DNA of 64,000 nucleotides from a bacterium. Lineage in GTDB: Bacteria; Armatimonadota; Zipacnadia; Zipacnadales; Zipacnadaceae. The stretch lies in contig JAUWYY010000002.1 in assembly GCA_030615605.1 (NCBI GenBank), forward strand, positions 186,001 through 250,000. The letters run 5' to 3'. Shown here piece by piece: positions 9,882 through 20,400 of this stretch (within the stretch, counting starts at the first letter, position 1; each line of letters starts with the position of its first letter). A program made the translations under genes and the position numbers. The notes under the pieces are model-generated. The model was given only the letters and a program-made list of their open reading frames with translations. It did not search any database and was not told where the DNA came from.

Positions 9882-10002
9882 GGGCTGGGAACCACTGTTT
9901 ATGTCCGGTGATGGCCAGGTGAGTATTCTATTCCGGCGCGAGGCCGATATCACCGGCGCTGCGATGGCTGAAGCTGCGGCAACTGCCGAAGCTCCCGCCT
10001 AG
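9793..10002 (+). CDS. DUF4177-like small protein
   Basis: 'TYEYRLLQVPESSS...LADEGWEPLFMSGDGQVSILFRRE'; ATG 9793 after AGGAGAGC. Confidence 0.6.
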   Translation: MPTYEYRLLQVPESSSISQANSQIRRLADEGWEPLFMSGDGQVSILFRREADITGAAMAEAAATAEAPA

Positions 10003-10108
10003 TCAATAACTACTGTGAGTCGCTCCGAGAGGGTGCAGGTCACAATCCCGCTCCAACGCGGCCAATGATGTCGGCAGTGCATCCAAGTGATACGAGCTGA
10101 CACGATTT

Positions 10109-10873
10109 ATGGACGAGTCACGCTTGCGACAACTGCTTGATGAGGTTGCCTCGGGACAACTGGAGGTGCAGGCCGCCCTGGACCGGCTGCAGGGCATGCC
10201 CTTTGAGGACCTGGGCTTCGCCAAGATTGACCACCATCGCGCCCTGCGCACCGGCTTTCCTGAGGTGATATTCTGCCCGGGCAAGACCCCCGAACAGGTC
10301 AGCCGCATAGCGGCGGCGATGCGCGAGCAGGATCAGGTGGTTCTGGCCACTCATGCCAGCACTGAGGTCTACCAGGCAGTTCAGGCAGTGGCCTCCGGAG
10401 CGATCTACCACGAGCAAGCCCAAATCGTGCAAGTCGGTCAGCCCGAGACCACCCCCTCCCAGAGGGGCCTGGTGCTGGTGGTCAGTGCGGGAACCTCGGA
10501 CATACCGGTAGCTGAAGAAGCCCGCGTCACTGCCGCTGCGGCCGGCTGTCAGGTCCAGTCACTGTATGATGTGGGGGTGGCCGGCCTGCACCGGCTACTG
10601 GATCACCGGAAGATGCTGGAGCAGGCCGCGGTGATAGTGGTAGTCGCCGGGATGGAAGGGGCCTTGCCCAGCGTGGTCGGCGGGCTGGTGAGCGCGCCGG
10701 TAATCGCTGTCCCCACCAGCGTCGGGTACGGGGCCAGCTTCGGGGGACTGTCTGCGCTGCTGGCTATGCTTAACAGTTGCGCCAGCGGCGTGGTGGTCGT
10801 TAACATTGACAATGGCTTCGGGGCCGGGTACTTCGCCGCCGTGCTTGCTAGGAACTGGAGGGCACAAGAATAG
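10109..10873 (+). CDS. larB: Nickel pincer cofactor biosynthesis protein LarB (AIR carboxylase-like)
   Basis: 'FEDLGFAKIDHHRALRTGFPEVIFCPGKTPEQVSRIAAAM', 'GMEGALPSVVGGLVSAPVIAVPTSVGYGASFGGLSALLAMLNSCASGVVVVNIDNGFGAGYFA'. Confidence 0.93.
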   Translation: MDESRLRQLLDEVASGQLEVQAALDRLQGMPFEDLGFAKIDHHRALRTGFPEVIFCPGKTPEQVSRIAAAMREQDQVVLATHASTEVYQAVQAVASGAIYHEQAQIVQVGQPETTPSQRGLVLVVSAGTSDIPVAEEARVTAAAAGCQVQSLYDVGVAGLHRLLDHRKMLEQAAVIVVVAGMEGALPSVVGGLVSAPVIAVPTSVGYGASFGGLSALLAMLNSCASGVVVVNIDNGFGAGYFAAVLARNWRAQE

Positions 10874-10979
10874 CGGGCAGGTGAACAATCTCACTCCCAG
10901 TTACGTCAAACAATTAAGATTCAAGCTGGGAGACTGTTATCTACTAAACCCCATGTATACCATTAGGAGAATTTGGCAA

Positions 10980-12536
10980 ATGGCTAAGAAAACTATGTTC
11001 AGTCACCGACATTCCCACATTATTATCATCCTATTGAGCGTGCTGGTTGGGCTGGGAATTGCCGCGATGGTGATGTATAGCCCCGCTACGCACGAGCAGC
11101 TTACCCCACCAGCAACGGCACAGGGGATCGCCAATCTGGAAGACGCTTTCGTTGAGGTAGTGGCAAGAGTACGACCAGCAGTGGTAAATATCACCGCAGA
11201 ACGCCTCCAGAAGCGCACTATGCTCATGGTGCCGGAGATTCCGCCACAACTGCGCGAGTTCTTTGAGCAATTTCGCGGCCCGTTCGGAATGCCCGAAGGC
11301 GAGCCCGGTGAGGAAGAAGCGATTCCCACCCCAGTCGCTGGGTCAGGCTGGATCTATCGTGAGGACGGTTACATTGTCACTAACACACACGTAGTCAAAG
11401 ACGGCACCAATTTCGAGGTTCAGCTTTTCGATAAGGACGACGACCGCAAGTACGATGCAAAGTTGATCGGCAAGGACCCCAAGACCGACCTGGCCATTCT
11501 AAAGATTGATGTCGATCGCAAGCTGCCGACTCTGTCCCTGGGCAACTCTACAGATGCCAGGGTTGGCCAGTGGGTCATGGCGATCGGCAGCCCCTTCCAC
11601 CTGGATCAGACAGTCACTGCTGGCATAATCTCGGCCAAAGGACGCTCCTTGCGCGGCCTGAGCAAGTACATCCGGTTGGGGGATATCATCCAGACCGACG
11701 CGGCCATCAACCGGGGTAACAGTGGCGGGCCACTGGTCAATCTGCGCGGGGAGGTCATTGGCATCAACGTGGCCATCGCCTCACCCGGTATGATCGTCGG
11801 CAACGTGGGTATCGGCTTTGCCATTCCTTCTGATACCGCGCAGGGTATCATTCCCCAGCTCATCGAACACAAAGTAGTCAAGCGCGGCTGGCTGGGCATC
11901 GGGATTGAAGAGCTAACTGCCAACACCAGGGATTTCTACGGTGTGGACCATGGTGCATTGGTTACCAACATTCAGGAGAATTCGCCGGCTGCTGACAGTG
12001 AATTGCAGGTCGAAGACGTCATCATAGCTGTCGACAGCGAGCTGGTCGAAGATACCTGGGATCTACAGCAGATCATTGGCAGCACCCCCCCGGATGCCAC
12101 TATCGAGCTTACCGTGGTCCGCAACAAGAAGGAGAGGACAGTGAAAGTAACCCTCGGTGAGATGCCCGCCAAGTACGCCGGCTTGGAGCAACCCGAAGAA
12201 GCCAAAGAGGAACATCCGGCTGACGCCAGCGGCAGGACTGCTCTGGGCGTGACCGTACGACCCCTCACCAACGAAGATAGAACCCGCCTCGACGTCAGAC
12301 CGTTTCGTGGGGTAATTGTCACTGATGTGGCCGCCCAAGGCCCGGCTCGCGGCAAGCTCACCAAAGGTGACCTTATCATCACAGTCAACCAAGTCTTAAT
12401 CGAGGACCTGGCTGACTGGGACACCGCCCTGCAGACCGCCCGAAAGAGTGACAAATCGTACGTGGTGCTGCGAGTGGTGCGCAAGGTGGATGGCGAAATA
12501 CTCCACACTATAGTGGATATCAGCGTGAAGTGGTAG
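10980..12536 (+). CDS. htrA: HtrA/DegP-type serine protease with two PDZ domains
   Basis: 'TNTHVVKDG', 'TDLAILKID', 'TDAAINRGNSGGPLVNLRGEVIGIN', two C-terminal PDZ blocks; ATG at 10980. Confidence 0.93.
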   Translation: MAKKTMFSHRHSHIIIILLSVLVGLGIAAMVMYSPATHEQLTPPATAQGIANLEDAFVEVVARVRPAVVNITAERLQKRTMLMVPEIPPQLREFFEQFRGPFGMPEGEPGEEEAIPTPVAGSGWIYREDGYIVTNTHVVKDGTNFEVQLFDKDDDRKYDAKLIGKDPKTDLAILKIDVDRKLPTLSLGNSTDARVGQWVMAIGSPFHLDQTVTAGIISAKGRSLRGLSKYIRLGDIIQTDAAINRGNSGGPLVNLRGEVIGINVAIASPGMIVGNVGIGFAIPSDTAQGIIPQLIEHKVVKRGWLGIGIEELTANTRDFYGVDHGALVTNIQENSPAADSELQVEDVIIAVDSELVEDTWDLQQIIGSTPPDATIELTVVRNKKERTVKVTLGEMPAKYAGLEQPEEAKEEHPADASGRTALGVTVRPLTNEDRTRLDVRPFRGVIVTDVAAQGPARGKLTKGDLIITVNQVLIEDLADWDTALQTARKSDKSYVVLRVVRKVDGEILHTIVDISVKW

Positions 12537-12565
12537 GAAACTAGTCTGCAACCGTGACGAACCCT

Positions 12566-12599
12566 GAGGCCCGGGCTGGTTGCTCGGGCCTCTCTTTTT
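12566..12599 (+). terminator. Rho-independent terminator after htrA
   Basis: GAGGCCCG-loop-CGGGCCTC followed by TCTTTTT. Confidence 0.85.
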
Positions 12600-12757
12600 A
12601 CGAGGCAGCAAGCTCTCTGAGCCTGATAGATGGTATCCCCGCTGGACGCGGCAACCTGGCTGGGCTATAATAAGCGGCGAAAGCGAGTGAATTATGCACT
12701 TGTAGGCAGGCTGATGCAGCATTACACAGTCTCGCCAGCCGCTAAGTCAAGCTACCA

Positions 12758-14164
12758 ATGAGACAGCCATTTGCTCTGACAATAATAGCAATTCTGGCCC
12801 TGCTTGCCACCGCTGCAGGCAGCACTCAGCCAGACTCTCCCGAGCCGACAGATAGTCTGTCACATATCGCCCTGCATCGGTCCCAGCCGCCCGCGGAACT
12901 GCTGGTGCCCCTGGAGGGCGAGCAGGCCCAGGTGATCAAGGGCCTTTGCGTCGAAGATGAGAGGCGCATCGCCGACCAGCTTCAGAGCACCCAGCTCCAC
13001 CAGCGATTGCTACGAGTGGCCGTCGGTGAGGTCGAAGGCCAGAAAGCCGCGCTGGTCAAGTTTCAGGCCGGTGATCAGCTCACCGGCCAGTTCCGGCTGG
13101 CAGCAATGGAGGCCGATGCCTCCGCCGCACTGGCTGCCGCTTTTTCTGCCGATACCGACATCAGCCACGTTGACGTCTGGTCGGTCGTGCCCAGTGAGCC
13201 TAATGCCGGCGGGCAGAGCCACCGGCCGGTCTTTTCGCTATCGACAGCCCGCAGCAGTTACCTCGCTTTGCCCTACTCGATTCGCAGCAGCCGGCAAGTG
13301 GTGCGCAGACTGGGCGTGGTGCGCTACGACCCGCTGCTGCTTGACTACGACCCCGACAATCCCTCTCGCAATTCCGTTCCGGCGCCGCTGCCCCCCACTG
13401 CTTACACCAAGTCGCTGGTGGGCTATGGCGCTGACTGGCAACATATTTTGGCCAGCAACGGCCGTCTGCCCGAGAACACCTCGGAAGAGCCAGTCGCCTC
13501 AGTGATGCTGCACGGCACCAGGCGCCAGCGACGCGTGGCCATCACCATTGACGACGGCCCCTGCCCGCTACTGACGCCCCTGATTCTGCAGGTGCTTGAC
13601 CGTCATCAAGTTGTAGCCAACTTTTTTGTGGTGGGCGAGAAGGCTGAGCAGTACCCGCAACTTCTCCGTGATATTGCCGAAGCCGGACATCTGATCGGCA
13701 ATCATACCTATCACCACCGCCGCCTGTCGCGGCTCAGCGCCCAGGAGATTGCTGCCGAGCTGGATGCCTGTCAGACCATTATCGGGCGCTTGACCGGCCA
13801 GGTGGCGAGATACTTGCGCCCCCCCGGCGGCAACTACACTGCCGATGTGCTGCGCTGCGCCAGTGTCCGCTCGCAGACTGTTACTCTGTGGACCCACAAT
13901 GCCGGCGACTGGGCTAATCCGCCGGTCAGTGAGATTGTCCAGCGCTGCCTGGCTGGCATCCGACCTGGTGCAATCATTCTGATGCATGGCGGCGATATCA
14001 ACAGTGTGCGGGCACTGCCCCTGATCATCCGGGGCTTGCGTGCGCGGGGCTTGGAGCCAGGGTCGCTCTCCGAGATGCATGGCCCTAACTGCCCAGAGTT
14101 GCTGACCCTTGATGCCGCTCTAGACCTTCCCCAGAACGGCTGGCAACCCGACGAAGTGAAGTAG
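12758..14164 (+). CDS. Exported polysaccharide deacetylase (NodB domain)
   Basis: 'VAITIDDGPCPLLTPLILQVLDRHQVVANFFVVGEKAEQYPQLLRDIAEAGHLIGNHTYHH', 'RYLRPPGGNY'. Confidence 0.92.
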   Translation: MRQPFALTIIAILALLATAAGSTQPDSPEPTDSLSHIALHRSQPPAELLVPLEGEQAQVIKGLCVEDERRIADQLQSTQLHQRLLRVAVGEVEGQKAALVKFQAGDQLTGQFRLAAMEADASAALAAAFSADTDISHVDVWSVVPSEPNAGGQSHRPVFSLSTARSSYLALPYSIRSSRQVVRRLGVVRYDPLLLDYDPDNPSRNSVPAPLPPTAYTKSLVGYGADWQHILASNGRLPENTSEEPVASVMLHGTRRQRRVAITIDDGPCPLLTPLILQVLDRHQVVANFFVVGEKAEQYPQLLRDIAEAGHLIGNHTYHHRRLSRLSAQEIAAELDACQTIIGRLTGQVARYLRPPGGNYTADVLRCASVRSQTVTLWTHNAGDWANPPVSEIVQRCLAGIRPGAIILMHGGDINSVRALPLIIRGLRARGLEPGSLSEMHGPNCPELLTLDAALDLPQNGWQPDEVK

Positions 14165-14186
14165 CCGCCCGACCGCTGGGATGCTG

Positions 14187-14984
14187 CTAGGGCTTGCGGG
14201 CTACCGCCACCAGCGTATACGAAAGCAGGCGGTTAAGGCCGGGAAGGTGGTTTACCCATCGGCTGAGACGATCCAACCACGCCGGGGACATAATGCGCTT
14301 GGGCGGGAAGTATCTGTCTGAATACACCACGCTGCCCACATAGCCGGAATAGATTATGTCTAAATCTGCTGCTTCCAGCATCTGCTTGAAGCTGGGCAAG
14401 GCAAAGGCAAATAGGTGATCGTCGCCAGCCGGACCAAATTCCCTCCGTACTAACGAACTGTCAGCTCCTCTGCACGGCTCGTAAAGCGGTTCTTTAGAAG
14501 CGATATACTGCCCATTTGGAGTAGTAAAGACTGCGATACCACAGGGCTTTAGAAGCTCAACGCACCGGCGAACAATAGCCGCCGGGTTGGCGCAGTGCTC
14601 AAGAAGCTCTCCAACAACGATGCCATCAAATTGCTTGCTGGCGAAAGGGAGGCTTTCTGCAGATCCAGCTACCGGACAAAAGGAGCCGTCGGTATGCTTG
14701 CTTAGCGCGTATGTGAGGGCTTCGGGACGAATGTCCAGGCCTATACACCGATAACCCTGCTCGGCCAGCAGCAGGCTGGCGTTGGCCTGCGAGCAGCCGA
14801 CTTCCAGCACAGTTGAACCAGGCGTCAACTCCCGCTGAATTGTTCCTATCACCCAACCCAGCCGAGCCATATACTTGCGATGAAACAGGCTGCGGCCATC
14901 CTCGGCGTCAATCTCGCGCAAGTCGTACTCCTGCAGCAGTCTCTGATAGGAATCGGCAGGATGTAACTGGCGAGCATCTCTCAT
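14187..14984 (-). CDS. SAM-dependent class I methyltransferase
   Basis: 'VLEVGCSQANASLLLAEQGYRCIGLDIRPEAL', 'FDGIVVGELLEHCANP'. Confidence 0.85.
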   Translation of the reverse strand: MRDARQLHPADSYQRLLQEYDLREIDAEDGRSLFHRKYMARLGWVIGTIQRELTPGSTVLEVGCSQANASLLLAEQGYRCIGLDIRPEALTYALSKHTDGSFCPVAGSAESLPFASKQFDGIVVGELLEHCANPAAIVRRCVELLKPCGIAVFTTPNGQYIASKEPLYEPCRGADSSLVRREFGPAGDDHLFAFALPSFKQMLEAADLDIIYSGYVGSVVYSDRYFPPKRIMSPAWLDRLSRWVNHLPGLNRLLSYTLVAVARKP

Positions 14985-15249
14985 AACTCAGCTTCCGGGC
15001 GAGTCTGCTTTGGCACGCAGCTTGAAGTCATCCAGGTGAGCTGGCTCCGTCCCAACAAGCGGTGGCTGCCGCTGCATTGTTCATGTTCAGTGCCCGAGCC
15101 AATATCACCTGCACGGCAAGTCTGTTGACATCAAGCCCAGGTGAAGGTATGCTTTGATGAATGTCCAATATAGTCAGGTGTTTGCGCCCTGCTACGGCCG
15201 TATGTCGTCATGCGCTATACTAAATGAATTACTGGAGTATTAGAGACTT

Positions 15250-16257
15250 ATGGATGTTACCAGCTACCGCCAGGCCATGATCCGAGCCACCAAGTGGCTG
15301 CTCTCACAACATGACAATGACGGACAGATACAGCCAGCCGAACATGGCGTCGCCACCTATCACAAAGTGCCCCTGGCATATGCACTGATGGGCCAGATTG
15401 ACCGAGCCGCGACCCTGATTTCCTGGATTCACGAAAGCAGCCTCGATGATGAAGGGGATTTCACCGGCCACTACCATAGGCCCCCGTTACTTGAGCACTT
15501 CTATTCCTGGAGCAACTCCTGGCTGATCTGTGGCGCCCACCGATTGGGCCACTTCGGCCTGTCGATCCCAGCGATGGGCTTCCTGCTGACCCTTCAGCAC
15601 CCCCAAACAGGTGGTTTCCTGTCAGCAGGCCCGGAGGCCGGCCTTCGCGATCACCAGGATGGGCTTTCGACGGCCGCAGCCGGCCTGGCCTGCCTGTATG
15701 GTGGGCAGATTCAGGCGGCTGAGGCGGCTGGGCAGTTCTTGTTGTGGCTGTGGGATGACCAGCCGGGCGGGGCCGCCGCCCAACTTTACTTTGTTGCTGA
15801 GCAAACCGACCATATTATCACTGACTTTGACGAGGCAGTGGCCCCGTACTTCGCTGTCAATGTCAGCCACCGCGGGCAGTGGTATCATGTCCCCGCCCTG
15901 GCTGGCGGTTTCCTCGCTCTGCTGTATGAGGCCACCAGCGAGCAGGCCTATCTGGACGGCGCTCATAAATACCTCCAGTTCGTGGAGGGCTGCGCCGGCG
16001 ATCGTTACACCAGTGAGACCAGCGGCTTTTTGGGATGGGCGGCGGCGATTGCGTTCAAGGTGACCGATAACGCGAATTACGAGCGCATCGCCGAACAGGT
16101 CGGAACCAACTTGCTGACCACGCAACTGGGAAATGGTACCTGGCTCAAAGGCTGCATGGGTTCGGATATTACCTCCGACGTGGTAGATGCTACTGCCGAA
16201 GGCATAATCTGCCTGGCGAGTTTGGTGGAAAGCGCAGCAGTAGCGATCCGGGCATGA
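15250..16257 (+). CDS. Alpha/alpha-toroid (prenyltransferase/squalene-oxidase repeat-like) hypothetical protein
   Basis: 'WLLSQHDNDGQIQPAEHG', 'TGGFLSAGPEAG', repeated helical hairpins. Confidence 0.5.
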   Translation: MDVTSYRQAMIRATKWLLSQHDNDGQIQPAEHGVATYHKVPLAYALMGQIDRAATLISWIHESSLDDEGDFTGHYHRPPLLEHFYSWSNSWLICGAHRLGHFGLSIPAMGFLLTLQHPQTGGFLSAGPEAGLRDHQDGLSTAAAGLACLYGGQIQAAEAAGQFLLWLWDDQPGGAAAQLYFVAEQTDHIITDFDEAVAPYFAVNVSHRGQWYHVPALAGGFLALLYEATSEQAYLDGAHKYLQFVEGCAGDRYTSETSGFLGWAAAIAFKVTDNANYERIAEQVGTNLLTTQLGNGTWLKGCMGSDITSDVVDATAEGIICLASLVESAAVAIRA

Positions 16258-16418
16258 CTCGCTCTGTAAACACCACCATCCCTCAGCAGACTTGGCTTAC
16301 CGTTTATCACTTTCGATCCCGCTGCAGGCGGCCCGCGTATATACGGCAGCCGTCTGCCACCTCGACCATCAGCCATTCAGGTCTCTGTCAAGGGTGTCAG
16401 AAGCGATATAGATAGCAA

Positions 16419-18050
16419 ATGACCGAACAATATTCTGACCATTCATCGCGCCGGGCAGCGCGGGGCCACTCGCAATCAGTGCTCAGCGGGCTGGGGATGA
16501 TCCTGGGCAGCTCGTATTGCGATATGCTGCTGGGGGTCGTCCGCGGCATACTGGTGATGCGAGCTATCGGGCCGACAGCTCGCGGGCTGATGCGCCTGGT
16601 TCACCTCTTCGGGCGCTACCTGTCCAACTCCCACCTCGGTTCACTGCACGGCCTGAGCAAGGAGCTCCCCCTGGCACTTGGCCGAGACAACCACGAGGAT
16701 GCTACTCATATCGAGAATGTCGGCACCACCGCCGTCGTTTTGCTTGCCACGTTAGCCAGCGGGGGAATGCTGGCCTACGCGTTGCTCGGCCCTGGGATGC
16801 AGGGGCCGACGCGCCTAACTTTGGCCATTGGCGCCGGCACCATCCTGGGCGGACAAGCCATCGCTCTGTATCGAGTGGTGCTGCGAGCCTGGGGCACTTA
16901 CAGTGTGTTGGCGGTTGCCGCGATGGTGATGAGCCTGGCTCAGTTCGGCCTGATTGTAGGTGGAGCACTGCTTTTCGGACTGATGGGGGCGATGTGGGGC
17001 TGGTTGGCCGCTGTTACGATTACCCTGCTGTATTTCGCGGTAGCTGGCAACTTTTACATCCGCCCGCACCTGGATCGGCCCATGCTGTGGCGATTGATCC
17101 GGGTGGGCATGCCCATTGCTGGTGTGCTTTTTTCGGGCATTCTGCTTCGTACCATAGATGGTGTACTGGTGGTCAGGTATTTCGATGCCTACCGCTTCGG
17201 GCTGTATAGCGTGGCGATGCAGATTGCTGCCTATCTATACCGCATCCCCGAAGCCGTTGGCTTTGTCCTGATGCCCCGCCTGTGGGAGCGCTACGGGGCC
17301 GACAGGCGACTGGAAGGGCTACGTGATTATGTGCTTCGTCCCATCCTGGCCGCCGGCCTGATAATGCCGATCCTGGCCGGTTTTGTGTTCATCATTATGC
17401 CAGTCATGATCAACACAATCATTCCGAAATTCTCCCCGGCTATTTTCGCCGCTCAGGTTCTATCGCTGGCCGCAGTCTTCTTGGCTCTGCCGGTGGCCGC
17501 TGACGGGGCCTTAATTGCCTTCAACGAAGAACGGATAGTGATAGTCAACAAGCTAGCAGGAGCAGCGGTCGCTGCCGCCGGCATGCTGTTGTTACTTGAG
17601 CCGAGCCTGGCCCGAATTGCCATAGTGATAGTCAACAAGCTGGCGGAGACTGCGGTCGCCGGCGCCATGGTGGCGCTACTTGAACCGAGCCTGGCTCGAA
17701 TTGCCATGGCCGCCGCCGCCGGCTACGCTGTGACCAGCGTTCTGACGCTATACATCGTCCTGGGCCGTTACTACCGCAGGCGCTTGCAACTGTGGCGCGA
17801 ACTGGCTGTGTGTTATTTGCCTCTGCTCTGGGCAATAATCGCGCTGAGGATTTCAGGAACTGTGACTAACTGGATGCTGGGAGCCTCCACAAGTATGTGG
17901 GCCGATGTGGCACTCCGCTGCCTCTGTTTCGCGGTGCTGGTGCTGCCAATGCTGTGGTATGCAGAGCGTCGTACCAACCTGCTGAAGGAGCTCAAGCGAC
18001 GGGCTGCTGAAGCCCTGCGCAAGCGTCTGCCGTCCACAGAGGAAGCATAG
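16419..18050 (+). CDS. Polysaccharide biosynthesis flippase (Wzx/MATE-like)
   Basis: ~12 or more hydrophobic segments, 'VVRYFDAYRFGLYSVAMQIAAYLYRIPEAVGFVLMPRLWERYG' typical of oligosaccharide flippases. Confidence 0.8.
   Translation: MTEQYSDHSSRRAARGHSQSVLSGLGMILGSSYCDMLLGVVRGILVMRAIGPTARGLMRLVHLFGRYLSNSHLGSLHGLSKELPLALGRDNHEDATHIENVGTTAVVLLATLASGGMLAYALLGPGMQGPTRLTLAIGAGTILGGQAIALYRVVLRAWGTYSVLAVAAMVMSLAQFGLIVGGALLFGLMGAMWGWLAAVTITLLYFAVAGNFYIRPHLDRPMLWRLIRVGMPIAGVLFSGILLRTIDGVLVVRYFDAYRFGLYSVAMQIAAYLYRIPEAVGFVLMPRLWERYGADRRLEGLRDYVLRPILAAGLIMPILAGFVFIIMPVMINTIIPKFSPAIFAAQVLSLAAVFLALPVAADGALIAFNEERIVIVNKLAGAAVAAAGMLLLLEPSLARIAIVIVNKLAETAVAGAMVALLEPSLARIAMAAAAGYAVTSVLTLYIVLGRYYRRRLQLWRELAVCYLPLLWAIIALRISGTVTNWMLGASTSMWADVALRCLCFAVLVLPMLWYAERRTNLLKELKRRAAEALRKRLPSTEEA
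17535..17705 (+). repeat. In-frame tandem duplication inside the flippase (87 + 84 nt)
   Basis: IVIVNKLAGAAVAAAGMLLLLEPSLARIA / IVIVNKLAETAVAGAMVALLEPSLARIA, DNET copies start at 17535 and 17622. Confidence 0.9.
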
Positions 18051-18138
18051 CAACACAGAATCTTAGCCAAGCCAGGGAGCACTCTTTCAGCAAGGCCAAC
18101 AAGAGCTGCGATAGGTCGGGGGTTCCCTGCCTGTCAGG

Positions 18139-19335
18139 CTAGAACTTCAGCTCGATCTTACCTACATAAGTACCCCGGTTGACTGCACCGGCAGAGCTGT
18201 CTGGGTTAGCTGACCATTTGTTGTAGGCCACGAATAACGCCTCGCCCATCCGCACCGCATCGGGAGCGACATTATGACCACCACTATCATACGATGTAGA
18301 GGTCACTTGGCCCTCTTCTCCCGTGGTTACGGTAATGTCAATGCTTGATTGCTGGGCGGCAGCAGTGGCTGCGGGCGGTCGGCTAGCATACGCAATAGTA
18401 ACCTGGCCGTCCAGCACCGCACAGGCAGGATGAGAGAAGTTGCCGCGTCCGCGCAGCATTCGCGAGCTGTAGAAACGCTGACCATCGAACCTGGCCGCCC
18501 ACAGTTGGTGAGTGCCACCCCCACCAGGTTTCGCTACATTCCTATATGGCCCGAAGCCCGGGCGCCTCTGGACATCAAGCTGAGGCGGCTTGATGGGTGC
18601 TGGCGGCTTGATTGTCAGCGGCTCCTTCACGCCAACCACAAACAGTTCACCGCCCAGATCCACGGCGCCGCCCCCAACCCATTCAGCACGCTGTATGGGC
18701 CACTGCTGCGGCCGACCCAGCCCGGAAGTGGTATCGTAGCGGGCCAGATACAGGCCACCCGATGGTCCGGGAGTACACCACATCGTCCATAACTGGCCAG
18801 AGAAAGTAGCCAGTGAACAACTCACGGCCAAGTGCTCCTCCGTGGGTCCAGCGGTGGCCCCAGTTTGCAGATTGTATCTCAGAAACATCTGCTTACCCTC
18901 GCCACCGGGCACCTGCATTATCCAACTCACCCATAGGGTATCTTTGGCAACCACAGCATCCATGTATTTGACAGCTTGGGGCGCCTGCAATTCACTCAGC
19001 TTTGTCTTGGCCAGGACCTTGAGACTGTCAGGTTCCAGTCGGGAAAGATACAGCCCCCCTTGATATACTTCGACCAGCAGCAGTTGCTTGCCATCCGAGG
19101 CCACAGCGGGATGTCTGGTGCCGCTGGCAAAAGACTCCACGTGTCGGGCTGGCCACAGACGCAAGCTTGCCCATTCAGTGGGCCGCAGCAACTTGACGAG
19201 AGGCTGAAGGATGCCAGGAGCACGGGCTGGCGCCTGGGCCACAGCCACAGTGTCAGCAGGCGCTGCCGATGCGGTGCCTGCAGGCAACAACACAATCATG
19301 ATAGCCACGGTTACAGCTATCGACGGTCTGGTCAT
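18139..19335 (-). CDS. Exported beta-propeller-like hypothetical protein
   Basis: Signal peptide 'MTRPSIAVTVAIMIVLLPAGTASA', repeated blade-like segments. Confidence 0.5.
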   Translation of the reverse strand: MTRPSIAVTVAIMIVLLPAGTASAAPADTVAVAQAPARAPGILQPLVKLLRPTEWASLRLWPARHVESFASGTRHPAVASDGKQLLLVEVYQGGLYLSRLEPDSLKVLAKTKLSELQAPQAVKYMDAVVAKDTLWVSWIMQVPGGEGKQMFLRYNLQTGATAGPTEEHLAVSCSLATFSGQLWTMWCTPGPSGGLYLARYDTTSGLGRPQQWPIQRAEWVGGGAVDLGGELFVVGVKEPLTIKPPAPIKPPQLDVQRRPGFGPYRNVAKPGGGGTHQLWAARFDGQRFYSSRMLRGRGNFSHPACAVLDGQVTIAYASRPPAATAAAQQSSIDITVTTGEEGQVTSTSYDSGGHNVAPDAVRMGEALFVAYNKWSANPDSSAGAVNRGTYVGKIELKF

Positions 19336-19544
19336 CCGACTGCCTCCTTTGGCGCCATTAGCATGATTCGACAAGTGGACGCTGTTCTGGACATCGTTTC
19401 GCGATGCGACCAGCGAAACCTCCACGGCGTCTGCTCAAATCCGATCGCAACTCATCCGCACTTGACGTGTCTACTACATATGAATATACTCTTACTGGAT
19501 TAGACGTCCGATTCTGCCCACTGTTTCACAAGGAGCTGAGAGAT

Positions 19545-20288
19545 ATGCGCCACGCAGCCACAATTGCACTCACAGTAGGCCTGATAGTAATGATTGCCGT
19601 CACGTGCTCGGGACAAGGCTTTATGTACGCCCCCTGGGATGTAACGCCCCCCGGGGCCGAGGCGAATCCGTCCTGGTATGGCTACACGGGGCTGGTTCGT
19701 ACGCCCACCGCTCTGATCAGCACCCCACAGAAGATGACGGGCTCCGCTCATCAGGTCGAGTTCGACGGCGAGGACCGTAAGGTCTATGCAGTCACGGTGG
19801 GATTGATGCCGACTCTGGAGATTGGTGCCGCCCGCATCAAGAACGTCCTGCAGGATACGCCAATCCCCACCTATGCCACCGAGACTGTGGTCAACGTCAA
19901 GTATGAAGCCAACATCGGGGGACTGTTCAACAACCCGGCGGCCCCGAAGATGGCCATTGGCATCTTCGACATCTCCGACCAGATGAACCGCACCAACTAC
20001 CTCGTGCTCAGCCGATCAATTGGTCTGGCGCAAGGGTCGGCCTCTCCGCTACCTCAGGGCAATGTTCACATTGGCTACGCAAGTGCTGAACGCGAGCCGG
20101 CAGCGCTGGACGGGATCTTTGGGGGCATTGATTTCATCGCGATGGCAGATACACTGGCCCAGATTGAATACGACGGCGAAGATATCAACGGGGCACTGCG
20201 CTACTATCCTGCGCCCTGGATCTCGCTCGATGCTGGAATAGTGAACTCGGAGTTTGGCTACGGTTTCACGATAAACTCCGGTTTCTGA
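19545..20288 (+). CDS. YjbH-like outer membrane/exported protein
   Basis: Signal peptide, 'GYTGLVRTPTALISTPQKM', beta-strand-rich C-terminus; ATG 19545 after AAGGAG. Confidence 0.55.
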   Translation: MRHAATIALTVGLIVMIAVTCSGQGFMYAPWDVTPPGAEANPSWYGYTGLVRTPTALISTPQKMTGSAHQVEFDGEDRKVYAVTVGLMPTLEIGAARIKNVLQDTPIPTYATETVVNVKYEANIGGLFNNPAAPKMAIGIFDISDQMNRTNYLVLSRSIGLAQGSASPLPQGNVHIGYASAEREPAALDGIFGGIDFIAMADTLAQIEYDGEDINGALRYYPAPWISLDAGIVNSEFGYGFTINSGF

Positions 20289-20400
20289 GGCCAGTAGTGC
20301 TTGCGCGTTGTACCGCGGTGATATTGGTTTAGGTTATCACTATACCGTTTGGCACAGTACGGATCGGATGAACCCGCCCCGAGAAAGGGAGGGTAGCACA

